Positions 1-8,143 of a DNA stretch of 64,000 nucleotides are shown here, piece by piece. Positions within the stretch are counted from its first letter, which is position 1. Every line of letters starts with the position of its first letter. The notes below the pieces were generated by a model. It was not told the DNA's origin. It made no database searches and saw only the letters and a list, made by a program, of their open reading frames with translations. A program made the translations under genes and the position numbers. The stretch comes from JAMDEO01 sp963775295 (GTDB taxonomy: Bacteria; Actinomycetota; Thermoleophilia; RBG-16-64-13): assembly GCA_963775295.1 (NCBI GenBank), contig CAVZIK010000006.1, forward strand, positions 3,410,001 to 3,474,000. The letters run 5' to 3'.

Positions 1-33
1 TCGCCGGCGTGGCCCGAGTAACTCTGACCACTC

Positions 34-831
34 TCACGAACGAAGGTCGAGCCGCCCAAACGCAATGATGGCAGCAGCAAGCGCACAGAGCCCAACCACG
101 ATGAGCACAAGGTAGTCGATGAGCGTTACGCCGCCGACGATCTGATCGTGACCGACCGACCAGTAGAAGAGCGAGGCATAGCGGACAGACCGGATCCCGT
201 GAACAACCGGCGCCAACGAGCTGATGAGGTAGCCAATTGCCGCGGCTGCAGCTCCTACGCCGAGGGCGACACCGCGGCTCCCCGTGGCCGATCCGATCGC
301 CATGGTCATGAGCCCGAAGTCGAGACCCAACAATAGGGTTGCGATTGAGATCGCGATAGTGTGGGTGGGCGTGATCGCGAGCCCAAAGGAGCGCCCGATG
401 AGCGCGACGACGGCGACTATGACGGCCAGGATGAGGCCCTGCAACGCCATCGTCGCCGCCTTCTGCAGCAGTATGGTCCTGCGTCTGACCGGCAGACTGG
501 CAAGCAGGCACAAAGTGCCGTCCTCGTCCTGGCCAGCGATGGCCGCGGCGCCGTAGCTGACGGTCAGCAAGAGCATGACAAGCGGGAAGAAGTTGGCGTA
601 GATGTTGGCGTTGAGCCATCCACCCGGCGACGTGAGCGTGCCGGAGATCCCGAACAAGGCGCCTAAGGTAGCTCCCGCGCCCTTGGTGAGATTATCTAGA
701 CCTGTCGAGTCCTTGAACTGCGGGTAGAGGGCGACGATGACGAAGACGTACAACGCCATGCCAACCACGTAGGCGATCAGGGCCCGGCGCCGCAGCGAAA
801 AGTCCAGCCACGTCACCTCAGTGCGCATCAT
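34..831 (-). CDS. ABC-2 type transporter permease
   Basis: Membrane subunit of an exporter; 265 aa with about six hydrophobic segments (near residues 18-38, 80-100, 125-150, 160-180, 190-210 and 235-258). A GQDEDGTL-type cytoplasmic stretch before the second membrane block is typical of ABC-2 permeases that pair with NatA-like ATPases. Its start overlaps the end of the ATPase gene by 14 bp, so the two are translationally coupled and, with the TetR gene upstream, form one operon. The substrate cannot be read from the sequence; drugs, lipids or antimicrobial compounds are usual for this arrangement. Confidence 0.85.
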   Translation of the reverse strand: MMRTEVTWLDFSLRRRALIAYVVGMALYVFVIVALYPQFKDSTGLDNLTKGAGATLGALFGISGTLTSPGGWLNANIYANFFPLVMLLLTVSYGAAAIAGQDEDGTLCLLASLPVRRRTILLQKAATMALQGLILAVIVAVVALIGRSFGLAITPTHTIAISIATLLLGLDFGLMTMAIGSATGSRGVALGVGAAAAAIGYLISSLAPVVHGIRSVRYASLFYWSVGHDQIVGGVTLIDYLVLIVVGLCALAAAIIAFGRLDLRS

Positions 832-1774
832 CGGCCTCCCGGGACGGGGTGCGGTAGAGATCGAGGAAGACCTCGTCCAGGTCGGCCTGGCGAGAGATAA
901 GGTCGATGGGATCGCGATCGGCGACGAGACGCAGCAAGGGGCCGATCTCGCCGGTCACCTCAAAGACCAACCGAGTGCCGTCAAGTCCCTCCGCCTGTTC
1001 GCTGTGACCCGCTGTCTGCCAGCCGTCGGCCGCCTCCACGCGCACCCCTGCCAAACTCTCGAACAGTGACCGGTCGACCGGTCGGCGGAACTGGACGTCT
1101 ATCTTACGCGGCATACTCTTACGGAAGCCCTCGACGGTGTCTGTGATTATCAACCGTCCCTCCTTGATGATTGCCACCCGGTCGGCCAGACGCTGCACCT
1201 CATCCAACTCGTGGGAGGAAAGGAACACCGTTCTGCCCTGCGCCACTGTTTCCCGGATGAGCTTCTCGAACTCATTCTGCATGAGCGGGTCAAGCCCGAC
1301 GGTCGGCTCGTCTAAGATCAGAAGTTCGGGCCGCGTCATGAAGGCCAGTACAATGCCTATCTTCTGTCGGTTACCCTTGGAGAGCTCCTTGACCGGTCGA
1401 TCTGTGACAACCCCGAACCGATCGACCAGCTCATCAACGCTGCCGGGATCGGCCCCCCCGCGGGCGCGCGCGAACCAGTCGATGAGGTGTCGTCCGGTCA
1501 TGCGCGGGTAGAGCTCCAGATCGCCGGGTAGGTACCCGATACGACGGTGGATCTCGACACGGTTACGGTGGGAATCGAGGCCGAGTAGTCGGGCCGTGCC
1601 GGCGCTGGGCCGCTGCAGGGCAAGGAGCATGCGGATGGTCGTCGACTTACCGGCCCCGTTAGGTCCCAGGAAAGCAAGGATTTCCCCGGTCTGCACCATG
1701 AGATCCAGCTCGACAACGGCCCGGACGGCCCCGTAGGTCTTGCTCAGGCCACGCATCTCGATGGCGGACGTCAT
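818..1774 (-). CDS. ABC transporter ATP-binding protein (drug/ABC-2 exporter type)
   Basis: Energises the ABC-2 permease downstream. Walker A GPNGAGKST, signature LSKGNRQK, Walker B LLILDEPTVGLDP and an H-loop SSHELDEV are all present, so the ATPase looks active. I place the start at the ATG at 1774, which overlaps the TetR stop as ATGA, giving 318 aa; the reading frame stays open 63 bp further upstream but those residues are out of family. The roughly 90-residue C-terminal extension after the ATPase core is usual for NatA/DrrA-type exporters. Confidence 0.9.
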   Translation of the reverse strand: MTSAIEMRGLSKTYGAVRAVVELDLMVQTGEILAFLGPNGAGKSTTIRMLLALQRPSAGTARLLGLDSHRNRVEIHRRIGYLPGDLELYPRMTGRHLIDWFARARGGADPGSVDELVDRFGVVTDRPVKELSKGNRQKIGIVLAFMTRPELLILDEPTVGLDPLMQNEFEKLIRETVAQGRTVFLSSHELDEVQRLADRVAIIKEGRLIITDTVEGFRKSMPRKIDVQFRRPVDRSLFESLAGVRVEAADGWQTAGHSEQAEGLDGTRLVFEVTGEIGPLLRLVADRDPIDLISRQADLDEVFLDLYRTPSREADDAH

Positions 1775-2385
1775 TGTTCCCGCCCCATATCGGCAAACAT
1801 GCCATTCATGTAGATGTCCATGAGCTCGACGGTCCACTGCTCCAATCCCGGTCTCGCGAGCGGATCGATGCCAAGGACGCGTTCGACTTGGCGACGCAGC
1901 AGCATAACCCCTAGATCGTTCACGAGAAGAAACGCCGCCCGCACACGCTCGTCCTGGGCCGGGCGAACGACGCCTTGCGCCACAAGACTGTCCAGCCCCG
2001 CTACCGTAACCTCAAACAGGCGGTCGAACAGGGAGTCCCCGACGGGCCCGTCGTCGACAAGCAGCCGGCGGACGTAGCCAGCGAGCGCCGGCTGCATGCC
2101 GAACTCGGCGGCGAGAGATCGGACGAAAGAGGCCTCGGCGGTCTCTTCGGAGACCTGCGCGAACTCCGCCAGAACCGCCTCCACGAACGCCACCACATGA
2201 GAGCCGATGGCTTCTTGCAGGCCCTCCTTGGAGCCGAAATGGTGCATGATCAGGGAGGGAGAGACGCCGGCAGCGGCCGCGATCTCGCGGATAGTCACCT
2301 TTGATGAGCCCCGCTCGGCGAACAGTTCCATCGCCGTATCGCGAATCACCGCGGAGGTCTTTCGGTCATCGGGCAGTAAACGCAT
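1771..2385 (-). CDS. TetR/AcrR family transcriptional regulator
   Basis: Probable repressor of the exporter operon that it heads. Residues about 10-55 form the TetR helix-turn-helix, with TIREIAAAAGVSPSLIMHHF as recognition region; the rest is a ligand-binding helical domain with no recognisable ligand specificity. It is the first gene of the unit and overlaps the ATPase start by 4 bp, so autoregulation from the AT-rich region near 2385-2410 is likely. No symmetric operator could be assigned with confidence. Confidence 0.88.
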   Translation of the reverse strand: MRLLPDDRKTSAVIRDTAMELFAERGSSKVTIREIAAAAGVSPSLIMHHFGSKEGLQEAIGSHVVAFVEAVLAEFAQVSEETAEASFVRSLAAEFGMQPALAGYVRRLLVDDGPVGDSLFDRLFEVTVAGLDSLVAQGVVRPAQDERVRAAFLLVNDLGVMLLRRQVERVLGIDPLARPGLEQWTVELMDIYMNGMFADMGREQ

Positions 2386-2436
2386 GGTTATATTATTGAA
2401 CGTATGTACAGCGCTTTCAAGTGCGACGCGCAGATC

Positions 2437-2585
2437 CCGCCCAGCCTGGCAACCCGGACTACCCCACCGTCGCCGCAGTTTTTGTCTGGCTTTGGTTCCG
2501 GGGTTTCAAGACTCAGTCCACGATCCGGACGTTCCTTGTTGTAGTGCGTGACGAACTCTCTCAGGATTCGGTTGAGGTGGGTGGC
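2437..2585 (-). pseudogene. C-terminal remnant of a DDE (rve) transposase
   Basis: Translated on the minus strand this stretch gives a degraded version of the transposase C-terminus (HYN-ERP--GLSLETPEP) found intact at 11.8 kb and 13.7 kb. Nucleotide similarity to 13660-13805 is visible along the whole stretch. Only the last 45 or so codons survive and no element ends are recognisable, so this is a third, mostly deleted copy of the same insertion-sequence family. Confidence 0.7.
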
Positions 2586-2936
2586 CGCTGCCCACCTTTT
2601 CCGGCATCAGCAGCACATTGCACGGTATCGAAGACTGATCGTCCTGGACTCTTATCCAAAGCTGTTCTCAGGCCCGGATCCTACTTGACTCTGATCTGCT
2701 TCCTGAAGTGCCTCGGCGTACGAAGTACGCCCGCGAGTTGGACCATCCGCTCAAGAGGCTGAACATCCTACCCCTCTCGGATGAACGACCACCGCTAGCT
2801 CGGGCGATAGCCTCGGTCTCCGTCATTTCTCCAGAGAATAGTGCCCCGAGCATCGACGCTCAGAGCTCCACGATGAACGTCGCGTAGTGACGTTGTAGGA
2901 TGCCGGGCCGTAGCGCTCTCTCACGGGGCCTGTAAC
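2586..2936. other. Intergenic region with no recognised gene
   Basis: Between the transposase remnant and the next gene. Short open frames exist on both strands but none has a ribosome-binding site, a recognisable domain or credible codon use. It may be debris linked to the neighbouring insertion-sequence remnant. Confidence 0.4.
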
Positions 2937-3782
2937 TCAGAGCCCGTCGACGTCGCCCTCAACCGGCAGAACAATAGGAAGCGGTAATGCCACCGAGTCG
3001 GGCTGCGGAGCGGTCGTCTCGACAGCAGCCACGCCGGGAGCCCCCGCGAAGAAATCCATTAGCAATCTCTGTCGGTGTCCCCAGTGGTGATTGAAATCTG
3101 TAGCCCGCCGTTCGGCTCGGGCCATTTTCGGGGGTCGGCCATCGTATCGCCAGTGGGCCCAGATGGACCAAGGTCGTGCGAGCCGAACAGCCGCCACGAA
3201 AGCGAAGACCGGTATGAACAGCCCGATCCATCCCATCCAGATCCTGCCCTTAAGAAATGCCACCGCTACGAAAGCGAGGTCAAAGACCATCACTCCGAGC
3301 GCGCTCCATTCGAGGATGGCGGTCGGCGACGCCGGGTCGGAATAACCGAGGGGGACCATGCCAATGGCCATAAAAGCGGTGAACGAGGTGCCTAAGAACA
3401 CGGCCACCACGGATTTGCGACCCTCATGCTCCCAGTACACGTCCTTGAGGTGAAGCACAAGTGCAAACTCGTCAAAGACCGCGCCCGCCGCGCCACCAAA
3501 GCACAGGGCGAGAATCTCCACGAACGGAGTTCCCGGACGGACGGCGAACTCGACCACACCTATGGGAAACATCGCGACGAGCCCTATGACCATGTGATGT
3601 ACGTGAACTTTGCCTCGATGGATGTTGCCGGGCCACCAGGTCACCCCCTTGCGAATAAGGCGCGTGTTGACGCGCAGGCAAAGGAAGGTCAGCACCATCC
3701 CCACGAGTAGGGCGAAGGCTGGGAGCTTTTCGCTATGGAAGAATGTACCCAGCCAGAAGCCGAATGTATCGGAGGTCGACAT
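2937..3782 (-). CDS. Conserved multi-pass integral membrane protein
   Basis: 281 aa with about six membrane segments in residues 20-205, a conserved intramembrane HVHHMVIG motif, and an acidic DEFALVLHLKDVYW segment. The histidine/aspartate-rich motifs suggest metal binding or proton handling, but that is inference. The last 75 residues are soluble and low in complexity. Proteins with this motif pair are, as I recall, common in Actinobacteria as uncharacterised membrane proteins. It stands alone between the exporter operon and the HAD gene; the start ATG lacks a strong ribosome-binding site, so a slightly different start is possible. Confidence 0.7.
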   Translation of the reverse strand: MSTSDTFGFWLGTFFHSEKLPAFALLVGMVLTFLCLRVNTRLIRKGVTWWPGNIHRGKVHVHHMVIGLVAMFPIGVVEFAVRPGTPFVEILALCFGGAAGAVFDEFALVLHLKDVYWEHEGRKSVVAVFLGTSFTAFMAIGMVPLGYSDPASPTAILEWSALGVMVFDLAFVAVAFLKGRIWMGWIGLFIPVFAFVAAVRLARPWSIWAHWRYDGRPPKMARAERRATDFNHHWGHRQRLLMDFFAGAPGVAAVETTAPQPDSVALPLPIVLPVEGDVDGL

Positions 3783-3818
3783 CAGAACATCCGTATCTTG
3801 GGTGGCTCCGGCAGAGAT

Positions 3819-4562
3819 CTAATCACTGGCGTGCTCCAAATAGCATAAGTCGATCTTACTCTCCGCCTCGCCCCAGGCGAGCAGATTTGCGAGCACAAAG
3901 GTCGGGTTGGCCGCCTTAAGTTGTTCGACAGTGTAGTCACCGGTCGCGATGGCAATCGACACCGCGCCGAAATGCCGGGCACAGCCTATGTCCCGGGGAG
4001 TATCGCCCACGATTGCGACCTCACTGGGCAGAACATTCGAACCGAGCAAGCGTTCCGCTCTTTGGACTGCGACGGCTGGGAGCTTGTTTCTGTCGGCATC
4101 ATCACTTCCGAAGGCGGCTATGTTCAAAATTGACGCCGGTATCCCGGCCGCCTCCAATTTGGGTGCCACCAGCCCCTCCAGGTTCCCGCTGAGGATACCG
4201 ATCCTGAGCCGGTCGGGTGCGATAGACACCAACCTCTCGATGAGCTCCCTCGCGCCCTCCAGGGGTCTGATGGCGGCTTCTTTGAGGTGCGACAGATAGT
4301 AGGACTGGTACCGATTTAGTGCCTTACCTAGCGCTCGGTCAGCCTGTTGGCCCGAAAGCCCGTTCTCAAGCAGAAGCTCCCTCATTATCTGGGGATCGGT
4401 CTTGCCGGCAAACGAAGATCGCTCCAGGGCCGTTGCGGGATCAGCGAACTGTCCGACAACGTACTCGAAGCTGCGCCGGGACAGGTCTCCAGCATCAAGC
4501 AGCGTTCCATCGATATCGAACAGAATAAGCCTAATCAACCTCGACGACCCCCGGCTGGTCAA
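3819..4562 (-). CDS. HAD-superfamily hydrolase, phosphoglycolate phosphatase-like
   Basis: Phosphomonoesterase of the haloacid dehalogenase fold. Motif I is LFDIDGTLLD (nucleophile and acid/base Asp), motif II is the ILSGN threonine/serine-type strand, and motif IV is VAIVGDTPRDIGCA. An alpha-helical cap sits between motifs I and II at about residues 25-95. The substrate is not fixed by sequence; phosphoglycolate or another small phosphate ester is possible. The listed start is a TTG and the true start may be a few codons further in, just before the LIRLILFD strand. Confidence 0.8.
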   Translation of the reverse strand: MTSRGSSRLIRLILFDIDGTLLDAGDLSRRSFEYVVGQFADPATALERSSFAGKTDPQIMRELLLENGLSGQQADRALGKALNRYQSYYLSHLKEAAIRPLEGARELIERLVSIAPDRLRIGILSGNLEGLVAPKLEAAGIPASILNIAAFGSDDADRNKLPAVAVQRAERLLGSNVLPSEVAIVGDTPRDIGCARHFGAVSIAIATGDYTVEQLKAANPTFVLANLLAWGEAESKIDLCYLEHASD

Positions 4563-4683
4563 ACGCTAGGCTCACTGCCAGCTCTTCTCCGTCCCCATCT
4601 GGCCGCCCCACTTTCCACCTTGCTCTGCTCGTCCAACAACTTCGCCATTGATTGAACCGCCCCAGAACTTCATGCGTATCGGC

Positions 4684-5103
4684 TCAACGCACGATAACGA
4701 CCGGACAAGTGGCGTGATGAACAACTTGCTGACTCACGGAGCCGAGAAGGAGGCTGGCAAAGCCGCCGCGGCCGTGAGTTCCGACGACGATCATATCCGC
4801 ATCCTCCGCTTCCTTGAGTAGCACTGTGACTGGGTGGCCCTCGAGGGCCTTGCCTTCACCAGCTACTTGGGGCTGGAGTGCGGCTGCCCGGGCAACCGCC
4901 GCCTGCACTATCATCTCGGCCTCGCGACGTAAGTCCTCGAAATATCCTAGAGGCGGAACACCCGGTGGGGAGATGATCGTGGGCAATTCCCAGGCGCAGA
5001 CGATGACCAGATGGGCCTGCCGCAGAGCAGCCTCCCCGACGGCGAACTCAAGGGCTCTATCTGCGTGCTCCGACCCATCTACACCTACAACGATCATTGT
5101 CAT
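4684..5103 (-). CDS. Universal stress protein (UspA family)
   Basis: 139-aa single-domain UspA fold. Strand 1 MIVVGVDGSEHADRAL and the C-terminal ATP-binding motif GTHGRGGFASLLLGSVS (G-2x-G-9x-G-S/T) are both present, so this is the nucleotide-binding type. The ATG is preceded by GGAGAG at a good distance. It is monocistronic, downstream of and convergent with nothing obvious. The role is usually survival under stress or starvation; no specific partner is visible. Confidence 0.9.
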   Translation of the reverse strand: MTMIVVGVDGSEHADRALEFAVGEAALRQAHLVIVCAWELPTIISPPGVPPLGYFEDLRREAEMIVQAAVARAAALQPQVAGEGKALEGHPVTVLLKEAEDADMIVVGTHGRGGFASLLLGSVSQQVVHHATCPVVIVR

Positions 5104-5219
5104 TGGATCTCTCCTTATCTATGGTCGGTCCACGGGTGGCCGTGACTGCAGTTTGATCTTTCAAGACTCCTGGTGCTCGCCTCGCTATCAGGGTAGATCT
5201 AGAGCCTCCCGCCCTGCCC

Positions 5220-5274
5220 TGAGGGGTGCATTTATCCTGATTGGCGGTGTGAACCGGAATAACTGTACCCCTCG
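5220..5274. repeat. 55-bp palindromic unit made of insertion-sequence ends
   Basis: Begins TGAGGGGT and ends ACCCCTCG, with the inner arms also complementary (GCATTTAT-C and GAATAACTGT). The same ends bound the DDE insertion sequence at 10.8-12.0 kb. It looks like the two ends of the element abutted with nothing between, as in a MITE or a near-complete internal deletion. A sister unit of exactly 55 bp lies at 7607-7661. Confidence 0.7.
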
Positions 5275-5300
5275 CCTCCGCGTGGAGCGATTTCAGGGGC

Positions 5301-6599
5301 TCAATACACGTATACCTTCGTCCCGTCCGGAATCATCGGGCTGGAACTGTCAGTTGCCCGCAAGTCGTCCATGTCCCATTTTGGCAGGCGTATGCAGCCG
5401 TCGCTCGCCGGGAAGATCGGCACCGAGTGGTAGCCGTGGATGGCAAGAACATTTCCAGGGATCAGGTAAAGGGCCCGGTAACGAGGCCCATCGGAAATCG
5501 CCTTTCGCTCCACCGTGTAGGGAGCAGACTGATAGGTGAAACTTCTGCCAGTTGATGTGGACAACGTTCTTGTCACGATGCCGTCATCCACATAGAGAAA
5601 CACCTGCTTGGTCAGGCTGACCTCAATCCAGACACCGGTGCCGCTCCGAGTACACGTCGGTGCGCCTGCAGCGATCAGCCGCGCCCAGGTCCCCTGGCCC
5701 ACCGTTCCGTCCCGGCTGAGTCCCTCCCACTTCTGGAAGGCAATGACCGCCTGTCGGGTGCGCTCGTCAAAGATGCCGTCCATCGGTCCCGGTCGGTAGG
5801 AGAGCTCGGTGAGCCGTTGCTCTAGCAGCGTCACCTGCGGGCCCTTGCTGCCAACCTTCGCGTCCGGATATACCGGATTGGTCGGGACCAGAGTATGCGG
5901 GGCCGGGAGCGGTGGGGGCATCTCAAAGAGGCTCACGTAGAGCATCCCCACGCTCTGAGCTCGGGTCACATCCGCGAGTGGGTAGAAGCGCCCGTCAGCC
6001 TGACCGGAGATCACCTGCAGGCGGTAGGCGTTGGCCACAGCCGCCTGGTGAGTTGCGGCGATAAATATCCGGTCCGGAAAGCCTTGGAGCCATGAGGCAA
6101 TTTGTATGGGCGTGAGTGCCAGATCAAGCCCTTCCAGGGGATGGGCATTCAACGAGTAGGCAAGAGCCCTCATGACGAAGCTTGCCGCCTGCTGTCGCGA
6201 CAGCCTGGCGTTTGGCGCAAACTCGGTGGAGGAAACCCCATCCGCCAGACCAGCCTGAAAAAGTGCAGCTACCGCCGACTCATACCAGGCACCGGCGGGA
6301 ATGTCCGTAAAGGGATGAGACCCTTCGGGGGAAAGGCCAAGAGCACGGCTGACAAAGACAGCGTATTCGGCACGGGTGATCGAGTCGTACGGGCGAAACA
6401 GCCCGTTGGCGCTTCCTTGGACTACGCCTTGGTCGGAAAGAGCCTGCACCGCTTCGGCAAACCACTCATCTCCGCGAACATCCGCGAAGGAACTGGCCCT
6501 GGCCGATGCGGGGTTAGCAAGAAGAAGGCCGAGTGCGACAAAACAAAGAACTGTGGCTGTTGCCACACTTCTGACGATCGTTGCCCGCGTCGAGCCCAT
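5301..6599 (-). CDS. SLH-domain L,D-transpeptidase with peptidoglycan-binding domain
   Basis: Secreted cell-wall enzyme of 432 aa. A signal peptide (residues 1-33, ending ASA) is followed by two clear SLH repeats (about 36-88 and 94-148) and a weaker third (160-225), a PG_binding_1 domain (about 252-313) and a YkuD L,D-transpeptidase domain (about 320-432). The catalytic signature HGYHSVP...SDGCIRLP supplies the His and the nucleophilic Cys. SLH repeats should tether it to secondary wall polymer while YkuD forms 3-3 cross-links or attaches proteins. GGGAGG stands 4 nt before the ATG at 6599. Confidence 0.92.
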   Translation of the reverse strand: MGSTRATIVRSVATATVLCFVALGLLLANPASARASSFADVRGDEWFAEAVQALSDQGVVQGSANGLFRPYDSITRAEYAVFVSRALGLSPEGSHPFTDIPAGAWYESAVAALFQAGLADGVSSTEFAPNARLSRQQAASFVMRALAYSLNAHPLEGLDLALTPIQIASWLQGFPDRIFIAATHQAAVANAYRLQVISGQADGRFYPLADVTRAQSVGMLYVSLFEMPPPLPAPHTLVPTNPVYPDAKVGSKGPQVTLLEQRLTELSYRPGPMDGIFDERTRQAVIAFQKWEGLSRDGTVGQGTWARLIAAGAPTCTRSGTGVWIEVSLTKQVFLYVDDGIVTRTLSTSTGRSFTYQSAPYTVERKAISDGPRYRALYLIPGNVLAIHGYHSVPIFPASDGCIRLPKWDMDDLRATDSSSPMIPDGTKVYVY

Positions 6600-6807
6600 A
6601 TTACCCTCCCATTCGCCGCTGGTGGCGCCAACTCCAGCCCCACTGCCGCTCGAATGGTTGGGCTGAACTCGAACTCACTAGAACATCCTGCTACAAATAC
6701 CCAGTTTTATAGGAAGCGCCTGGATCGGGTTTTGACACCTCACAGGCCAGTTGACCTTAGATTACTCTATGGGAGTCCGAGTAGGCCTGGCCTGACTCAC
6801 CAGCGTA

Positions 6808-7011
6808 TTGACCGTGACCGAGGTGGAGGCGTTCTCCGGTTTGGCCGGAGTCCGGGCCCGACTCGTATCTTCGAGAGGGACGGGGGGAAGTAAGGGCACC
6901 GTCATCCTCCTGTTAGAAGGTTACAAAGAGAATCTTGATAAGGCTATTGGAATAATCGAAGGCCTGAAAGGCGAACCGAAAATTGAAGTACCAAGGCATC
7001 ATTCAAGCTAA
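6808..7011 (+). CDS. Small protein of unknown function
   Basis: 67 aa from a TTG (or 65 aa from the next GTG); a stop codon lies just upstream, so it cannot start earlier. The sequence predicts a beta-alpha-beta arrangement ending in a glycine-rich turn and an amphipathic helix (LLEGYKENLDKAIGIIEGLK). Coding quality is good but no family is recognised and there is no strong ribosome-binding site. It could be the surviving C-terminal part of a longer ferredoxin-like-fold protein. Confidence 0.45.
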   Translation: MTVTEVEAFSGLAGVRARLVSSRGTGGSKGTVILLLEGYKENLDKAIGIIEGLKGEPKIEVPRHHSS

Positions 7012-7189
7012 GGGATGCCCCGTTCGGCCCCGGGACTGAGCCCCTCACGCGGCCCCGAGATTCAAGTCCCTCCTCTGCTGTTTGTTTGGGTTCGTCGCGG
7101 TGGGCATAACCGGTTAAGAAACCGCCCGGCTGGGTAAAGCGCAGGCTTCGCGCTTATGCTCGTGGCCAGGATCCGGAAAGGAGGGCGGG

Positions 7190-7591
7190 ATGCGCGAGAA
7201 CCTGATGACTGCCAACATGATTCTCTATTGCAAGGAATGGGAGGCAACGGTTCGCTTCTATGAGAATGGGTTGCGGTTGTCTGTCCTTTTTTCTACCGAT
7301 TGGTTCGTGGAGTTTCGTCTAACTGCGACTTCACGATTGAGCATCGCTAATGAACAGAACACCTCCATCAAGAGCTGTGGGAACGCGGGCGTCACCGTAG
7401 CGCTGCAAGTAAAGGACATCGAGGCAGCGAGGTCGCACGCGCAGAAGATGGGTCTTGAGCCGACGACGATCAAAGATCATCCTTGGTTTGCCAAGGTCTT
7501 CTATGTTCTTGATCCTGAAGGACACCGCATAGAGGTGTGGCAGTCCTCGATCTCTGATGAATCACCAGACCTTCGTCTTGGTCCAGCATAA
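7190..7591 (+). CDS. VOC-family protein (glyoxalase/bleomycin-resistance fold)
   Basis: 133 aa with two beta-alpha-beta-beta-beta modules: MILYCKEWEATVRFYENGL near residue 7 and the conserved terminal strand VFYVLDPEGHRIEVWQ. The DPEGHRIEVW end supplies the usual metal-binding Glu. AGGAGG lies 7 nt upstream of the ATG. Such proteins act as lyases, dioxygenases or drug-sequestering proteins; nothing nearby fixes the substrate. It is flanked on the 3' side by a 55-bp palindromic repeat. Confidence 0.82.
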   Translation: MRENLMTANMILYCKEWEATVRFYENGLRLSVLFSTDWFVEFRLTATSRLSIANEQNTSIKSCGNAGVTVALQVKDIEAARSHAQKMGLEPTTIKDHPWFAKVFYVLDPEGHRIEVWQSSISDESPDLRLGPA

Positions 7592-7606
7592 AATGATGCC
7601 GCTACT

Positions 7607-7661
7607 TGAAAGGTACATTTATTCCGACCACCAGCGTGAATCGGAGTAAATGTACCCCTCA
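7607..7661. repeat. 55-bp palindromic unit made of insertion-sequence ends
   Basis: Starts TGAAAGGTACATTTATTCCG and finishes with the mirror-image GGAGTAAATGTACCCCTCA. It matches the right end of the insertion sequence at 11.95 kb and the unit at 5220-5274 in length and layout. It lies immediately downstream of the VOC gene and may serve as that gene's terminator as well. Confidence 0.7.
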
Positions 7662-7700
7662 CCGTCGGCTAGCCACGCTGGCCACTTCACGCTGTTCGCT

Positions 7701-8040
7701 TCACGCTCGATCTCCTAGGCGTAACTTCCAACACTGGGCGATTGCCTTGACGAGAGCGCTTGACGGCACGTGGTTGCCATGATCCAACGTGTCCGCCCAG
7801 AATCGCAGCCCTCCCTCGAGGCGTTTAATCTCGACGATGTCCAGAAATCCGTCGTATGTCTCCATCAGCAAGTCGCTAATGCTGTTGACGTCGATTGCCC
7901 GTTCATCAAGAAGTCGAACGAACTCCGTGCCGAGAACCCGGCCATCATGCCCCGTCTTCAGTTTGTGTGAGCATACGATCACGGCACATCCCGGATCTGC
8001 CGCCACAATCCCCAGCCCAGTATCGCCCTTCGTCCTTGGG
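7701..8040 (-). pseudogene. Fragment of a DUF4263/Shedu-type PD-(D/E)XK nuclease
   Basis: The minus-strand translation contains a Shedu-like catalytic core: ETYDGFLDIVEIKR (acidic D...E-x-K), an FW element, and HVPSSALVKAIAQC, the helix that follows the active site in SduA proteins. Recognisable similarity begins near 8015 and stops abruptly at 7701, so the N-terminal regulatory region and the C-terminal helix are missing. The upstream part of the same open frame runs into the copper oxidase gene on the other strand. I read it as a decayed anti-phage gene, not a functional one. Confidence 0.6.
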
Positions 8041-8143
8041 TTTGCTATTTGCCCCATATAAAGAACGTGTAAAGAACCGAGAAATGGGAATGCTAATTCT
8101 CGACTCAGCGCCCGTCGGGTCAAAACAAGCAAGGAGCCCACAC

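Noticed and set aside
7895..8143. Upstream extension of the multicopper oxidase frame, which would give a 920-aa protein
   Set aside because: A signal peptide and a proper ribosome-binding site place the start at 8144; the extension overlaps the Shedu-like fragment on the other strand.
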